This document shows positions 13,901 through 28,900 of a DNA stretch of 64,000 bases, piece after piece (positions within the stretch are counted from its first letter, which is position 1; each line of letters opens with the position of its first letter). The stretch is from positions 141,539,278 to 141,603,277 of the forward strand of contig CM067359.1 of the NCBI GenBank assembly GCA_034401795.1, given 5' to 3'. Both the position numbers and the translations under genes were made by a program. The notes beneath the pieces are model-generated. The model was not told the origin of the DNA. It searched no databases and saw only the letters and a list, made by a program, of their open reading frames with translations. The stretch is from Chaetoderma sp. LZ-2023a. Lineage: Eukaryota > Mollusca > Caudofoveata > Chaetodermatida > Chaetodermatidae.

Positions 13901-16900
13901 TCAGGGTTTTAGTTTCCGTAATGGGTTTTTAAACCATCACTATAAAAAAATATGATATATGGGGTGCAAACAGTTTACTGCTTAACCCTATTACCCAAAA
14001 CATATAGAGAGACATTACGTGTCAGTCTTAATATTTCTAGCTAATTTACAAATGTATTTTACAGTGTAATGTTGGCAAGACTATATTCACAGTTTTACAT
14101 ACCCATCTATATAAAGTAACTCAGTTTTGCATTACCTGTTAATTATACAGTATGTATAAAAACACTCACCAACAAAAGGGTTGTTATTGAGAAAGTTGTA
14201 CAGCTTTTTTGTTCCAATTGCAAAACTGCTGACAATCTTTCCTGTCTGGATGAGCTTCTTTGCGTTTGTGATAGCGCTACATTCAACTAGCTCCAGAATT
14301 CCATCACTCACCATCTCAGAATGGACACCAAGATCTCTGTGATTCGTCAACGCAGCAAGAACAGCGTCCGGAATTGATCCAATTCCTTGATTTAATCCAG
14401 TAAAATACAAAGAACCCTTGATTTCACGGAAGTAAATCATATATGTACACAAATATAATAGTACAAGTTCAATATTTTAATCAACCATAAAGTACTTTTA
14501 TCTGGACTTTACTAACCAAGTAGTTAAATTGGCGTTAAATATAGATCGGATTGCAAATATTTAGAATTTTTCACGACTAACAACTAGGATAAGTCTACCG
14601 GTCTGTCATGGCTCACATAGCTACCTAAGTCCTCACTATAATGTGTCGGACTTGTTCAGTATATTAGTGGTTTTGATGTAATCATTAAACCAGAGATGTG
14701 GTTGCAATGTAACCATGAAGCTTGACTGCGATGAACTATGAAGCTTGACTCCAAACATAAAATAAATATAGACACACTTATCAATGACCATGACCGTGGA
14801 TCACAAAGTAATTGTCTCATCCTGCTCCATTAGCAAGTGTCTAAGTTTGGATGCAGTATGATTAACACAACACGAGATATGAACTGCTAATTTGAGGTAA
14901 AAGCAAAATGTTATTGTTGAGAAAACCCTTGAGTTTTGTCATTATCACATTGACCTTGACTTTTTAATGCCAAGATGATTGTGTCATGCCATCTCATTAT
15001 AAGGAAGGGTGTCGACTTGTATGCTTAAACAAACATGAGATATAAACTGCTAAGTTGAGCTAAATGCAAACCTACATGTAGAGTTTATCAATGGCACAGT
15101 GACACCGACCTTTGACATTTTGACTCCAAACTGTCATGTATTATTCCCACTCATGATAAAGAAGCAAGTGTTCAACTTTGACTTCAGCATGATTAAGCAA
15201 ACATCATATATAAACAGTGAAGTAGAGCTAAACACAAAATGCTACTGTTGAAAAAAATACTTTTTCCCAATAGCTTTTCCTACAATCATGACAATGATCA
15301 TTGACCATTTGACCGTGAAGGACATTGTGTCATGCTCTCTCATAATACGGAAGCATGTATTTAAGTTTAGGTCCAGTAATTTTAACCAAACATGAGATAT
15401 GAACTACTAAACTGAGATAAATGCAAAATGTTAATGATGAAAAAACCCGCCAGTCAGTTACCAATATCACAATAATATTGGCCGTTAACCTTTTATCCAA
15501 AGGTCATTATATCATGTCCTCTCCTTATAAGTAGGTATGTGTACAAGTTTGGGTTCAGGAAGATTAAGCACCAATCTCATATGAATTGCTAAGTTGAGCC
15601 AAACACAAAATATTAACGCTGAGAAGTTTTTACCATTATAACGAAAACCTTGACCTCAGACCTTTTGAACCGAACGTCATCGCATGATGCCCTCCGGAAG
15701 TGTATCCAAGGTTGGGTCCAGCATACTTAACCAAATGATAACAAATGAAGTGCTACATGTAAGTTGAGATAAATGCAATGTTAATATTGAAAAAGCAAAG
15801 TTTTTACCAATGTCACAGTGACCGTGACCTTTTGACCTCAAGATCATTATGTGATGCCTTATCATTATGTGATGCCTTCTCATTACACAGAAGCATGTGT
15901 TCAAGTTTTGGTCCAGTGTCATTAACCATTAACCAAAGTTGAGATATGAACTGCTAAGTTGGGCCAAATGGAAAATGTTAATGCTGAAAAAGGAAAGATT
16001 TTACCAAGTTTACAGTGATCTTGCTATTTGACCATTTAACCCACGGTCATTGTGTGATACTGTGTCATTATAAAGAAGTAGGTATTCAAGTTTGAGTTAG
16101 TATGATTAACCAAACATGAGATATAAATAGAAAAGTTGAGCCAAACGGAACATGTTAATGTTGAAAAAAAGCATGGATTTTGCCAAGGTCACAGTGACAT
16201 TAACCGTTGATCTTTTGACGCACAAGGTCATTGTGAGATGTCGTGTCATACGGCATTATAAGGAAGCATGTGTCCATGCTTGGGTGCAGCTTGATTAACC
16301 AAATTTCATGAGCTATAAACAGATAAGTTTAGCGAAACAGATAATATTAATCTTGAAAAAACAAAGGTTTATACCAAGGTCACAGTGACCTTGACATGTT
16401 TGATCACAAGGTCATTGTGTCATTATAAGGAAGCATGTGTCCAAGTTTGGGTCCAGTATGAGTAACCAAACATGAGACATAAACAGAAAGGCTGAGCTAA
16501 ACGCAAATTGGACAACGACGACGACACCATCACCGCCGGACGACGTGCAGGGTATCACAACAGCGTGTTTTACTTTATAAACTTGAGCTAAAAATTAAAA
16601 GATTGACCAGAAAGACATGAAAAACTTATATTATGAAAACATCCTCATTTTTACCTGCGATGCCAATATTCTCCTGTAATCATAATAAAGACAGGACTCT
16701 AACTATTAGCAGTCCAGCTTATAAGTGCAGATGTATGTTTACATGAATCAATATCAGCACTCTCAATGGGCACACATTTCACATGAGACTCATACATTTC
16801 ACTTTCAGCACACACTCAAATATAAGCTCTATCCATACAGGACAGCTCATAAATAAGCCAACATGTATGTTTCCAAAACAAAAAAAGAAACATGTACGTT

Positions 16901-19900
16901 AGTTCTGAGCTGTATTGTAAATTTAACTCCATTTGAAATATTAACTTAAAGATTTAAACGCTGCTTTAACCCGTTAATCCTCAAATTTGTTCAAGAAAAT
17001 TTCAATCTCATAGCAAATGTCCATTTGCAGATGAAGAGATAACTATTTTTGAAAATTTACCACTGGAATTACTGGCTTGATAACCGAGCCAGTCATTCCA
17101 GCGGTAAATTTTCAGTCTTTTATTGTTCTGAAAATGGACATTTATCTAGACCACTGCAGAAGCCGTGTTTGGCTGCTATGAGTGTTAAAGGGTTAAAATA
17201 CATACAATTCTGTAAAAAATGTAAAATTACATTTTTAATTTCAAAAAAATTATTAAGACAACCATAAACAAGATAGACCGTAGTAAAGTTACATGTACTT
17301 CCCACAGCTGCTAAGTTGTAGGGGCCCTGAACATGACAAGCTTTATGGAGATCTACAGCCAACCCCAAAGCTCACTCTTTCAATTTTTTAACATTGACAT
17401 GTGTGATAAAGACATGCCATTCACTCGTCATGATGATAGACAAAATACATGAAACAGGATCACACAGGATCACACAGGATCACACAGGATCACACTGGAT
17501 CACACTGGACGCATGACAAGTAAATTAATATAAAATATACAAAATGTTTCTTACATAAACAAACAAGAACAAGGGAGACATAGCAGACATGCAGATGGAT
17601 AAGTAAAAATATCTTAAAATGAAAACCTTCCATTGTATGATTTGCTAAATTTAGATTTTAACCCTTTCATGGCAAAGCCGGCCAAAACCGGTCTCTGCAG
17701 TGGTCTTGAGGAATATCTATTTATAGGCCAAGAGAATGCAATTTTTTTAATTTACAACTGGAATGACTGGCTCGACAACCTCAACAGTCATTTCTGTGTT
17801 AAATTTTTTTTAAATAGTCAATAAGCAACTAACTTGATGTTCTTGACAAATTTTAGCCATATGGTTAAAGGAGTAATTAAAACGCTATAATCATGCCTCA
17901 CCCATTTGCAATGTGGCTCCATCCTGTACAAGATTCTCAGCTACTAAATTTCCAATTGACCGCTCTATGTCCGTAATCTGGACGTTTGCCCTTTCTGGAA
18001 GCGGTCGGTCTTCAGGAACAAGCACATCGAGATGAGAGCTATGAATTATGCCATCACCAAATGTCCGGGGCATTTGTAAATTTACGAGGCCTGGAAAATG
18101 AGTAATTAAAAGGTTCTTGTAGGTTATTGTGTCATGCAATGTTTAATGTGTTTAATGTACATTTATATGGCTTTTACATGATTAAAATAACATTATCTTT
18201 CTTATAACATGGTTTAATTCTCAGGTATTAATTGCGCGATGTGGTAAAAATAATAGAAATATATCTGGATAGTCAATATAGGTGTCTGATTCGCTGATGT
18301 ATTTTGAGCAGATGAAGACGCTTCAGAGAAATGATCAGGTATTTTCTTGATTCTAAACATAAACTCGACAATAGCGGAATTACATTGATTGCGATTTCAT
18401 TGGTCAAATGGTGCTAATTATGTATCTAACTCGGCACTCTGCGTGCTCTCATTTATTTTCCGACAACCATAATTAACTCTTGTACCACTCTAATGTCAAA
18501 TATTCTGTCTTTTATTATGTCAATAACAAAGCAACTGCTGTACATTTTTCAACCATTTTGGTGGACGATGTTGCTGTCTATGAGAGCAATATCTCCACCA
18601 AATTTGGTGAAAAATGGACAGCAGATGATATTTTAATTTAATTTGAAAATTTAATATTTTTACAACAGAATGTTAAGTGTTAAGCCACAAATATAAAACT
18701 GTGTTAGTGAAATTGTGAGATATATGATGGTCAGGTGTTCCCGTAATGGTATTATTACCCCATGACAGCAAACTGTAGCCAGAGAAATGGCTGACATGTT
18801 ATGAGTGACTGGAAACGGAATAAAATAAAATAAATTTAAGTAAATTATACAGTTTGAAAGGCAAAAAATACCAAGGGATTTTGTGAAATTACTGCAGATT
18901 TGTGCATAAATGCCAAAAGTCTTTGCGAAATAGAATGAAAAAATCTTGCACACTCTCGTACAAGCTTGAACAAAGCACACATGCATACCTAGGTGAGCTT
19001 CCGGTTATTTATAGTGTAATTGCTTTCATTTTGAAGTCTTCATTGTGGTACTGTTGCAACGTTAAAGTTATATGTTTCTCCATTAGATATTTGTCACAGT
19101 TGATGCTAAACAATTGTGTCGATATATTGATGAGTGATGACTTACTAGTCAATACTAGATTTGTAGATACTATGTTGATGTTTAATTAAAGGTGCATATT
19201 CACAGCAAAATGCCTAAAAATAAAATTGTTAAAATTGTATACTTTAAAGGGGCTTAAATTGTGTACTGCATTGTAATGGAACGAAATCAATCTTAAGATA
19301 TAAAGATTTCATTCCATATAAATTAATATATTTTTTAGTTGTCATATTGAATTAGGGACTCGTGTCTCTACTTTATTTTCACAATTTATAAAAACTTACA
19401 CATAATAAGGTCAGCACATGTTAAGATTAGGGCGGTTAAGATACATTTCGTTTAGCCACACAATTTAAACTTCTAAAAGTATACAATTTAAAAATTTTTT
19501 CTTTTCAAGCAATTTTAAACAAAGTACTACTCTAATAACTTAAGTCTACTATTCTAGTCATTCAATAAACTTAACAACTTTAATAATCTAACTGCATTAA
19601 TCCGAGGCTAAAAATAGAGTGATATACTGCAATAATGTACATTTCTTTTGTAACTGTCTACCTGCTGAATTTCTGGAAACTACATGTACATTTTTCATGG
19701 GAATTAACTCTTGATATGTTGAATATTTTGAAAACAAATTGACTGAAAGTTGTTGGTGTCTAATCCACCAACAACTTTCAGTCAAATTGTTTTCAATATA
19801 ATCAACATATCAAGAGTTAATTCCCATTGAAATTATTGTCTGGTGGCTTGCAGCAGTCGGACAGTTAAACGTGTAGCTAATCATGGTGTACCTCTATATC

Positions 19901-22900
19901 ACGATACACAGTTCACAAAATACTTGTCCAATACATATATGCCTATTGCTAGAGCCAATATTGAGACATCATTACACTATGTATTGCTAGAGCCAATATT
20001 GAGACATCATTACACTATGTATTGCTAGAGCCAATATTGAGACATCATTACACTATGTATTGCTAGAGCCAATATTGAGACATCATTACACTATGTATTG
20101 CTAGAGCCAATATTGAGACATCATTACACTATGTATTGCTAGAGCCAATATTGAGACATCATTACACTATGTATTGCTAGAGCCAATATTGAGACATCAT
20201 TACACTATGTATTGCTAGAGCCAATATTGAGACATCATTACACTATGTATTGCTAGAGCCAATATTGAGACATCATTACACTATGTATTGCTAGAGCCAA
20301 TATTGAGACATCATTACACTATGTATTGCTAGATCCAATATTGAGACATCATTACACTATGTATTGCTAGAGCCAATATTGAGACATCATTACACTATGT
20401 ATTGCTAGAGCCAATATTGAGACATCATTACACTATGTATTGCTAGAGCCAATATTGAGACATCATTACACTATGTATTGCTAGAGCCAATATTGAGACA
20501 TCATTACACTATGTATTGCTAGAGCCAATATTGAGACATCATTACACTATGTATTGCTAGAGCCAATATTGAGACATCATTACACTATGTATTGCTAGAG
20601 CCAATATTGAGACATCATTACACTATGTATTGCTAGAGCCAATATTGAGACATCATTACACTATGTATTGCTAGAGCCAATATTGAGACATCATTACACT
20701 ATGTATTGCTAGAGCCAATATTGAGACATCATTACACTATGTATTGCTAGAGCCAATATTGAGACATCATTACACTATGTATTGCTAGAGCCAATATTGA
20801 GACATCATTACACTATGTATTGCTAGAGCCAATATTGAGACATCATTACACTATGTATTGCTAGAGCCAATATTGAGACATCATTACACTATGTATTGCT
20901 AGAGCCAATATTGAGACATCATTACACTATGTATTGCTAGAGCCAATATTGAGACATCATTACACTATGTATTGCTAGAGCCAATATTGAGACATCATTA
21001 CACTATGTATTGCTAGATCCAATATTGAGACATCATTACACTATGTATTGCTAGATCCAATATTGAGACATCATTACACTATGTATTGCTAGATCCAATA
21101 TTGAGACATCATTACACTATGTATTGCTAGATCCAATATTGAGACATCATTACACTATGTATTGCTAGAGCCAATATTGAGACATCATTACACTATGTAT
21201 TGCTAGAGCCAATATTGAGACATCATTACACTATGTATTGCTAGAGCCAATATTGAGACATCATTACACTATGTATTGCTAGAGCCAATATTGAGACATC
21301 ATTACACTATGTATTGCTAGAGCCAATATTGAGACATCATTACACTATGTATTGCTAGAGCCAATATTGAGACATCATTACACTATGTATTGCTAGAGCC
21401 AATATTGAGACATCATTACACTATGTATTGCTAGAGCCAATATTGAGACATCATTACACTATGTATTGCTAGAGCCATTAAAGGAACTCTCACCCTAACT
21501 TATACTAACCATTCAGGTGATAGAATTTGCTACCCATAATCCATTCCTGACATTTTAGCCTTCTATCACGCCGACCACGAAAGATATTCAAGCTTTAGTA
21601 GTTAAATGTCGATGCATTTCTACACCCTATGATGGCTGTCATGATTTTTTTTCCACCAATCAGAAAAAACCTAGCGTGTCCGCCTCGGTATAGAGGTGTC
21701 AGCTATACATGTAGTTTGGCAATGTGGTATAAAAGCAATCATACATGTGAGCTGTTGAATATTTTGAATCTAATCTGACTGCAACTTTCAGTCAAATTAC
21801 TTTTAAAATATTCAACAATATGAGTATTACATAATAAAGAAGGTAAAGCTGTAGCTTGAGGAAACAAAATGGTGGCGATCACTGTTCAACATTTACGCGA
21901 TATTACAAATCAGATATGCAATTGTGATACGGATAATGGAATGTGGCAGGATATGAGTGATATGGAATCTATAAACTATAATCTATCAGTACAATACAAC
22001 ATTTGAGATGAGATTAGCATCGCTTTAAACTCACCAATAATATATTTAGCATTCTGTATGGCAGATCTGGCACAGTCAACACTGGGCCCGAGTGAGCAGA
22101 AGCCGTGCTCATCTGGAGGACTCACAGAGATTAAAGCAACATCCAGATTTACAATCTTTCTTCTAAACAACAATGGTATTTCACCGAGAAAGATGGGCAC
22201 AAAATCTGCTCTTCCTTCAGCAATTGGTTTTCGAAGGTTAGCGCCCGTGAAAAGTGAGTTACTGCGAAAAATTCCTGAAATATTGCATGTAAGATTGTTA
22301 AGATTATAAAAATATTTATGCATATACAATGGAATTTCGTCAAACCGAAAACTCTATCAGCCCTCTAGACAAGCTTTTCAGTAATTGATTAGATTTACCC
22401 AAGAGGTCTTTTTCGTAAATTTCGCTTTTTGGAAATTAACTGTGTATATTTATCCCAAATTTGTATACATTATTAGAAATAGAAAATCAATTAACTGAGA
22501 AACTGGCTATTTTTATTTGGTAAAATACTCAGAAACCATGCTTATCTAGCATGTCTAGACCTCTTCCCAAACCGAACCAGGGCCCATGTTCCTGAAGCAA
22601 TCTTTAGGATAGCGATATCATTACTCCAATAGCATAACATGACGGTAACGATGTCGCTATCCTAACCATAGCTTCGGGAACATCTACCCTGATCTATACA
22701 CCAAAATGCTCTCTAAACTGAACAGATTTGTTAGAGCAAAAAATGGCGAAGGAATTTAACATCTGCAAACTAAAAACCTCCTCATATCAAACAAATTGGT
22801 TAGTCCCATAGGGGTTACATTTTGGCGAGATTCCACTGTAGATATAGTTCTATGCAATTCTATTACAATAACCCTGTCACTAGGCTTGCGCGATTGTGCG

Positions 22901-25900
22901 ATTAAATCGAAAATCGCGATTATTTTTTAAATCCTGAATTTATATGATTAAAAACGAAATAATCGAATAATTGTGAATAATTCCACTGCATAATTTATTT
23001 CAAAATCTACCTTTTATTTCCATTTTGCTCAGCGAATGCATACCCATTTGTAGGCCAGGAGAATATTTTTGAAAATGTATCATTGGAATGCCTGGGTCGA
23101 TGCTCGAGCCATGCATTCCAGTGACAGATTTTCAAAAATAGTCTTCTCTTGGACGTGAACATTTCTAAACACCATTGCAGCTTTCGTCGTTGATATATAC
23201 AGGACGATTAATCGAGTATTCGCGATTATTCTTAAGTAATCGATCGCGATCAATCAAAGTAACAATCGGGCAAGCCTACCTGTCACCAACAAATCCCTAA
23301 AAGCATAAATTCTTTACGATGTAAAACTTATTCTGTTGAATATTTTGAAATTAATATGACTGGAAACCGGTGCTGCCTAAGGCAGCAACAGCTTCCAGTC
23401 AAATTAATTTCAAAATATTCAACAGTTTTCCTGTATGGTTTCCGCGAAAATGAGATATGGGAATTCATTAGTGAAAGGGTTAATGGAGGGGTCCATTGCT
23501 ACCTGCAGCTATGCCATACCCATATCTAACTACAGTAAGGTCCTCCCACTTTGACATGGGTTGGATTCGATTTGAAACCTGAATTTTATCTAAAAATTTA
23601 AAATCTAAATTTCAAGGTTACTATATCCCTTACCACTCAGATTTCAATATTCTTTCTTTTACTGTGTGAATAGCAGAGAAAGTGGTGTACATTTTTCAAC
23701 AATTTTGGTGAACAATGTTGCTGTCTATGACAGCAACATCTTCCACCAAATTTGCTAAAAATTAATAATTAACTAATTTACACCAGATAATCTTTTAATT
23801 TAATTTGAAATCAGTGGTAAGGAATATAGATAAGCTGTTGAATATTTTTTAAACAACTCCAAGTTAAATTATTCTCAAAATATTAATCAAAGATGTACAA
23901 TTCATACACTTTCTTGATGGACCATTACCGCTATCATGATGGAACTAAATCATTTTGATTGTGACGCTTCTCAGTGTGATGTCAATAAGCGAAGCATAAT
24001 TTGATTATTACATCAGGTACTTGAGTGGCTTCCTTACAGAACACGCTTGGTGTAGATTTTGGAAACAATTTTGTCGTGCGCTGACAACAAAAACAACAGC
24101 AACATTTAAAATAGATAGATTTAATCTTAACCCTTTAACATTCATATCAGTCAAAAACGGCCTCTGCAGTAGTCTTGAGAAATGTTCATTTGCAGACCAA
24201 AAGAAGACTATTTTTGAAAATGTACCACTAGAATGACTGGCTCGATAACCGAGCCAGTCATTTCAGTGGTAAATTTTCAAAAATAGTCATCTCTTGGTCT
24301 GCAAATGAACATTTTGAAATTGCAAATTGAAATTTTCTTGAACAAATTTGATGGTCAAAGGGTTAAAAGACAAAATGTTCATAGCAGTGTGAAGAACTTT
24401 TGGGCTTAGGTCAGGAACATTACTTCTAAGGCCCTTTTGTCAAAGAAGGAATTTCTGCTTGGGTTTGGACGTAAACTTATATACATACAATTTAAAATGA
24501 CATTTTAAGTCACTTTTCATCCCCTTTTACGGTCTTAAAATATATTTCTGTGAATTTAGAATGAGCATGACGAAAGGGATACTGAACTCTGTAATGGTAA
24601 GATTTTGCAGAAAATAAAAACATTAACTTATTGAATCCCATTTGCTGACCAAGAGAATATGCTATAATGTAAATTTGTACATGTATTGCATGTAGATTTT
24701 TTGGCCGTGCTCTGTTAGATGCACCATGTGCATGTATAACAAATGTCTTATTTCCACCCCTGAAATGTAACATCACATTCAGCTAAGTTATAAAATAAAT
24801 AAAACTACACAAATCTACATGTAAATTGGCTTGAGATTTAAAAACCCCAACAGACCCCCCCCCCCCCTTTAGTGGGTTGGTCTGTAGTTTTATTAACCAC
24901 TATAAAAACATACTTACCGTTCAATCACTACTTGCTAAATCAAATATCTGCATTTAGCTACCAGAATAAAATCTGTATACTCGCTTACATACTTCCTTAT
25001 GCCTATATCATCACCATGCATACCCTTAACCAGGCTACTGGTGAGGGAACCCCCAGCATAAGCCTCAGTATAGACTGGCACCAGTCTGTACTTGCTCCTT
25101 GGTGACACCTGTCACTAAGCGCGCCTGCGCATGCGCAATAGATTCCAAATGGGAAACAGACTCACTTTTCTAAATTTAAGTGCCATAAATCCTGACTAGA
25201 TTCTCAAATCATTCCCATGCGGGGTGGCTGAGACCGGGTCATAGTGATTGAACGGTAAGTATGTTTTTATAGTGGTTGATAAAACTACAGACCAACCCAC
25301 TAAAGAGGGGGTCTGTTGGGGTTGTTATTTCACCATAAAAACATCTTGACCGTTCAATCACTACTTGCTAAACCCGTAGATTTGGTCAGTGCCCCACTGT
25401 GAACTTAGGTGGGTGGAGATTTGAGAATCCATAAGCAAGGATAAAAATCAAACAGAACGTAACCAAATGTTAATAACATAACAAAATTGTACATCTTAAT
25501 TAATCACAGTGATTAACAAACAATGATTTCTTTAAACTTAAAGAAATAAATAATAATAAACCAATGAAAAAACTCACCATCTCACGCAGACAAACAGTCT
25601 TAACGGAAATGGAGTAGTGAGATTGGTAAATGGTCTTCAGCCTTTTAGATAGAAAACATGATATATCTAAAAGGAGTGCCGCTGCGCTCTGATATTATAA
25701 ATAAAAAGCAGGTAAAAGAAGGCTCGGATTTCCATCCTATGACATGCATTATCTTAAATAAAGAAGAGCAAGCGAAAGAGGGAGCCTTCCCTCTAAGTTC
25801 ATGAGCTTAAATGTGAGAAAGATTAATAAGATCAGGGGAAACCATCTCAAAACAATGGTCTCAGAATTCCATCTGGCCATAGAAAGCTAGAGACTGGCCT

Positions 25901-28900
25901 AACTACCTCCTCTGCATACAGTACGCAGAAATGGGATAGATTGGATCTCTAATGAAACTTTAAAAAAAAACTGTCAATATACTGAAGTCAGTCAGACGGT
26001 GAAAAGGAAGATACAATTTTTTTAATAACTGTCTTAGCTGGGATACAGTTAGATTGAATTTTTGATAAAAAAATCCCTTCTAGGATATAAGACTAGACCG
26101 TCCCCAGAATCAACACCCAGGCACGGATGTCAGGAACAGGATCTGTCAAGAGACTAAGGTCTGCACACCATACTTCTAAAGTTTTAAGACAGACCTTGAA
26201 AACTCTGCGAGTTGACTCCCTCCTGGCAGAAATACTGATGTCCTGAGAACTCGCAGAAAATCTAGTCTCAGGGATCAAACAGACGAAACTCTCCAAAGAT
26301 ACTGACTGCAAATTTCTGAGACTGAATGAAAACACTAAACTCTTACTTTAGACATGAGGTCTGGGGAGACTGGAGGAAGACAAGTGAAGACTACCCGGAG
26401 ACAAAAAAAGGAAATCTGCAACGCAGATCCACTTTGGTCAAAAGGGAGCTATCAGAAGAACTTCTCAAATCTGATCCCTGACCTACCTCAAGAGCAACGG
26501 AATCAGGAAAGATGGAGGAAATGCATAATCAAACAACCCTAACAAGGACTGAAACAGAGCGTCCACCACCAATGCCTGAAATCAGGGAAAAAGGGGGGGG
26601 GGCTGCAAGAGGAAATTTTAGCATACCGACAGGACGCAAAAAATCTAAGAGGGAACAATCCCTATGCTTGAGAATCGATTGACAACCGACCTTAGAAAAC
26701 TGGCCCTCTGAACAGGTGATCCCAGAATGATCCCCCTCTCATGGGAAGCATCTGAGAAAAAACCAACACCAGAGGAGAGAAGACTTGACTTTTAAGAGAA
26801 TTACAATCCGACCTAGGCTGCATTCCAGACCGCAGTTCTCTGGAATGAAACTGCTAGAATTAATAAAAAGCTCTGCTTATACTAGCCAGTCGTTTATGTA
26901 AACATGAAGGTAAATAGAACGACCATAAAATAAACCTGCCACGGCAGAATTGACGGCATGTAGGGTGGATAAAAACAAGTAGTAAAACGTCCAATATCTT
27001 TATGGAGAAGATCGCATGCCCGGATTCAGACTGGCGAAAACTGAGATAAGTCCTCCATCTAGAATATTGAAGATATGATAAGAGGAAAAAACTCCTCAGA
27101 TTGAGATCGGACGCCATCCACCCAACTTCTTGGTGCTCCCAATTGGAACAAATTCTAAGGACTACTTAGAATCATGAACTCCAACTCGTCCTCTAAGGCT
27201 CCCATCTTCACCAGGAAGGAATGAAAGGAGACCACCTAGAAACAATGGACAAAGGACGATCAAAATCCAATAGGAGCGAAAAACTCCAGCGATGATCTCT
27301 GAATCAGAAACGGATGGGCCTAACCAGGCTATCACCATCACTTCTGGTTCTCTTACTCTGAACCCCTTATAGCAACAACCTCTTAAGACTAGATCAGGAA
27401 ATAACACAAGCCCATTCTCATCTGATAAGAGGAGGCCTGCCAGACCTGCAATCTAGAACAGTGAGTAAAAAAGGGGTCAGATTAATCATCCTCCTCGAAT
27501 CGGGCTTAGAACCTGAAGACAGAGAAGAATTGGTAATTATCCTAGAAAGATAAGCACCAAACTCAACAGTCCTGAGAAACTTCCTCCATGGAAGGATTAA
27601 AGCGGGTTTTATAAAAAGAAGAAGTCTCTACACAGAAAACAAAGATCCTTTGGAGGATCTATGACTGACAGAATCAGCCCTAAAAATATGGAAGATGATT
27701 GACCAAATATGTCATAGGCCAAAGGGAGGAATTGAAATAAGAATACATCAAAACAAAGTTTATTAACTTCGGATGGTTTTTCTATGAATTCTCTTAGAGG
27801 CAATGAAGTCAAACAAACTACAAACTGAGTTCAAAAAGCCTCTAAGGATAGAGGCTAGAGATTGCTAAAAACCTCAGAGGGACTCTGAATACCTCTTCCT
27901 GCTCCTAGAAAAACATCGTCTGAAAAAAGAGCTAGAAGGATAGCTGATTTAAACTGTGCTTTACATACAGACTCCCTATTAAAACGATCCGCAGAAGATT
28001 CCACTTTGGCAAAATTCTTCAGATTAGAAATAGACTGAAAGAACATTAGAACAAGAAAAAATTGGGCAGACGAGAAAAAACTCACCCTGAAGAAAAAGAG
28101 AGAGACAAGAAGGAATCCAATAAAGAAACGAGGACCAATCGTCCGATCAACCCGGGAAGGGAAAAAACCTTCTCAGGTTAGAACCTCGACTGATCCAAGA
28201 ATAGAATCGAGAGACAATAGAAAAAAACAAAGGAAATAGAAAAGCGATTGAACGAGGAATCCCAGATTACAAAAACAAAGAGAACACTAAACCAAACACA
28301 GTAAACAGAAAACTAATTACTGAGAATGAAAAATTAGATCTAGATGAATAAAGATGAAGAAAATAGAAAAATAAGAGAGAAGAAAAGAATTAAAAGGAAC
28401 CGATTAGAAAAAAGGGAGAAGAAAGAAACGTGATATGAAGAGCAAGAATAGGATAAACTGGAAAAGGAAAATGAGAAAACCAGCGAAGAAGAAAAGCCGA
28501 AGAATGAAAGACAGAATGCTAGGAAAACAAGAAGAGACGCGAAAGGACTTACCCAGACGAGGAAGAGAGAGACAAGAAGCCATGCAAAAGAGAGGAGGAC
28601 AAATCATCCGAATAGGCACTAATTGGGAAAATTTCCTCAAATCCCTGATCTCGACTGACCCAGGAATAGAAAGACTAGCAGTAACAGAAGAGTGATAGAA
28701 CGAAGACAAAAAAACAGAGCTAAACCAGAGACAATGAATAGAAAACTAGATATTGAGACAGAAAAACAGACACAATAGAATATAGATGACCACAGTGAAG
28801 AAGAAGATAAAGAATAAAAAAGGAAAGAATTATAAGAAAAAGAGGAGAAAAAGATAAGATGAAAAAAGGGTAACCTAATACATAAAAGCAAGACTATTAT

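Noticed and set aside
18660-19189. Two overlapping open frames of about 100 codons on opposite strands
   Set aside because: They have no motif, are AT-rich in composition, and lie within an intron between well-supported exons.
19945-21477. CRISPR array
   Set aside because: The 38-bp units are contiguous with no spacers, no cas genes are present, and the DNA is eukaryotic.
24872-25105. 77-codon open frame, also partly present at 55.4-55.6 kb
   Set aside because: It lies wholly in the DIRS terminal repeats and complementary regions, which explains its recurrence.
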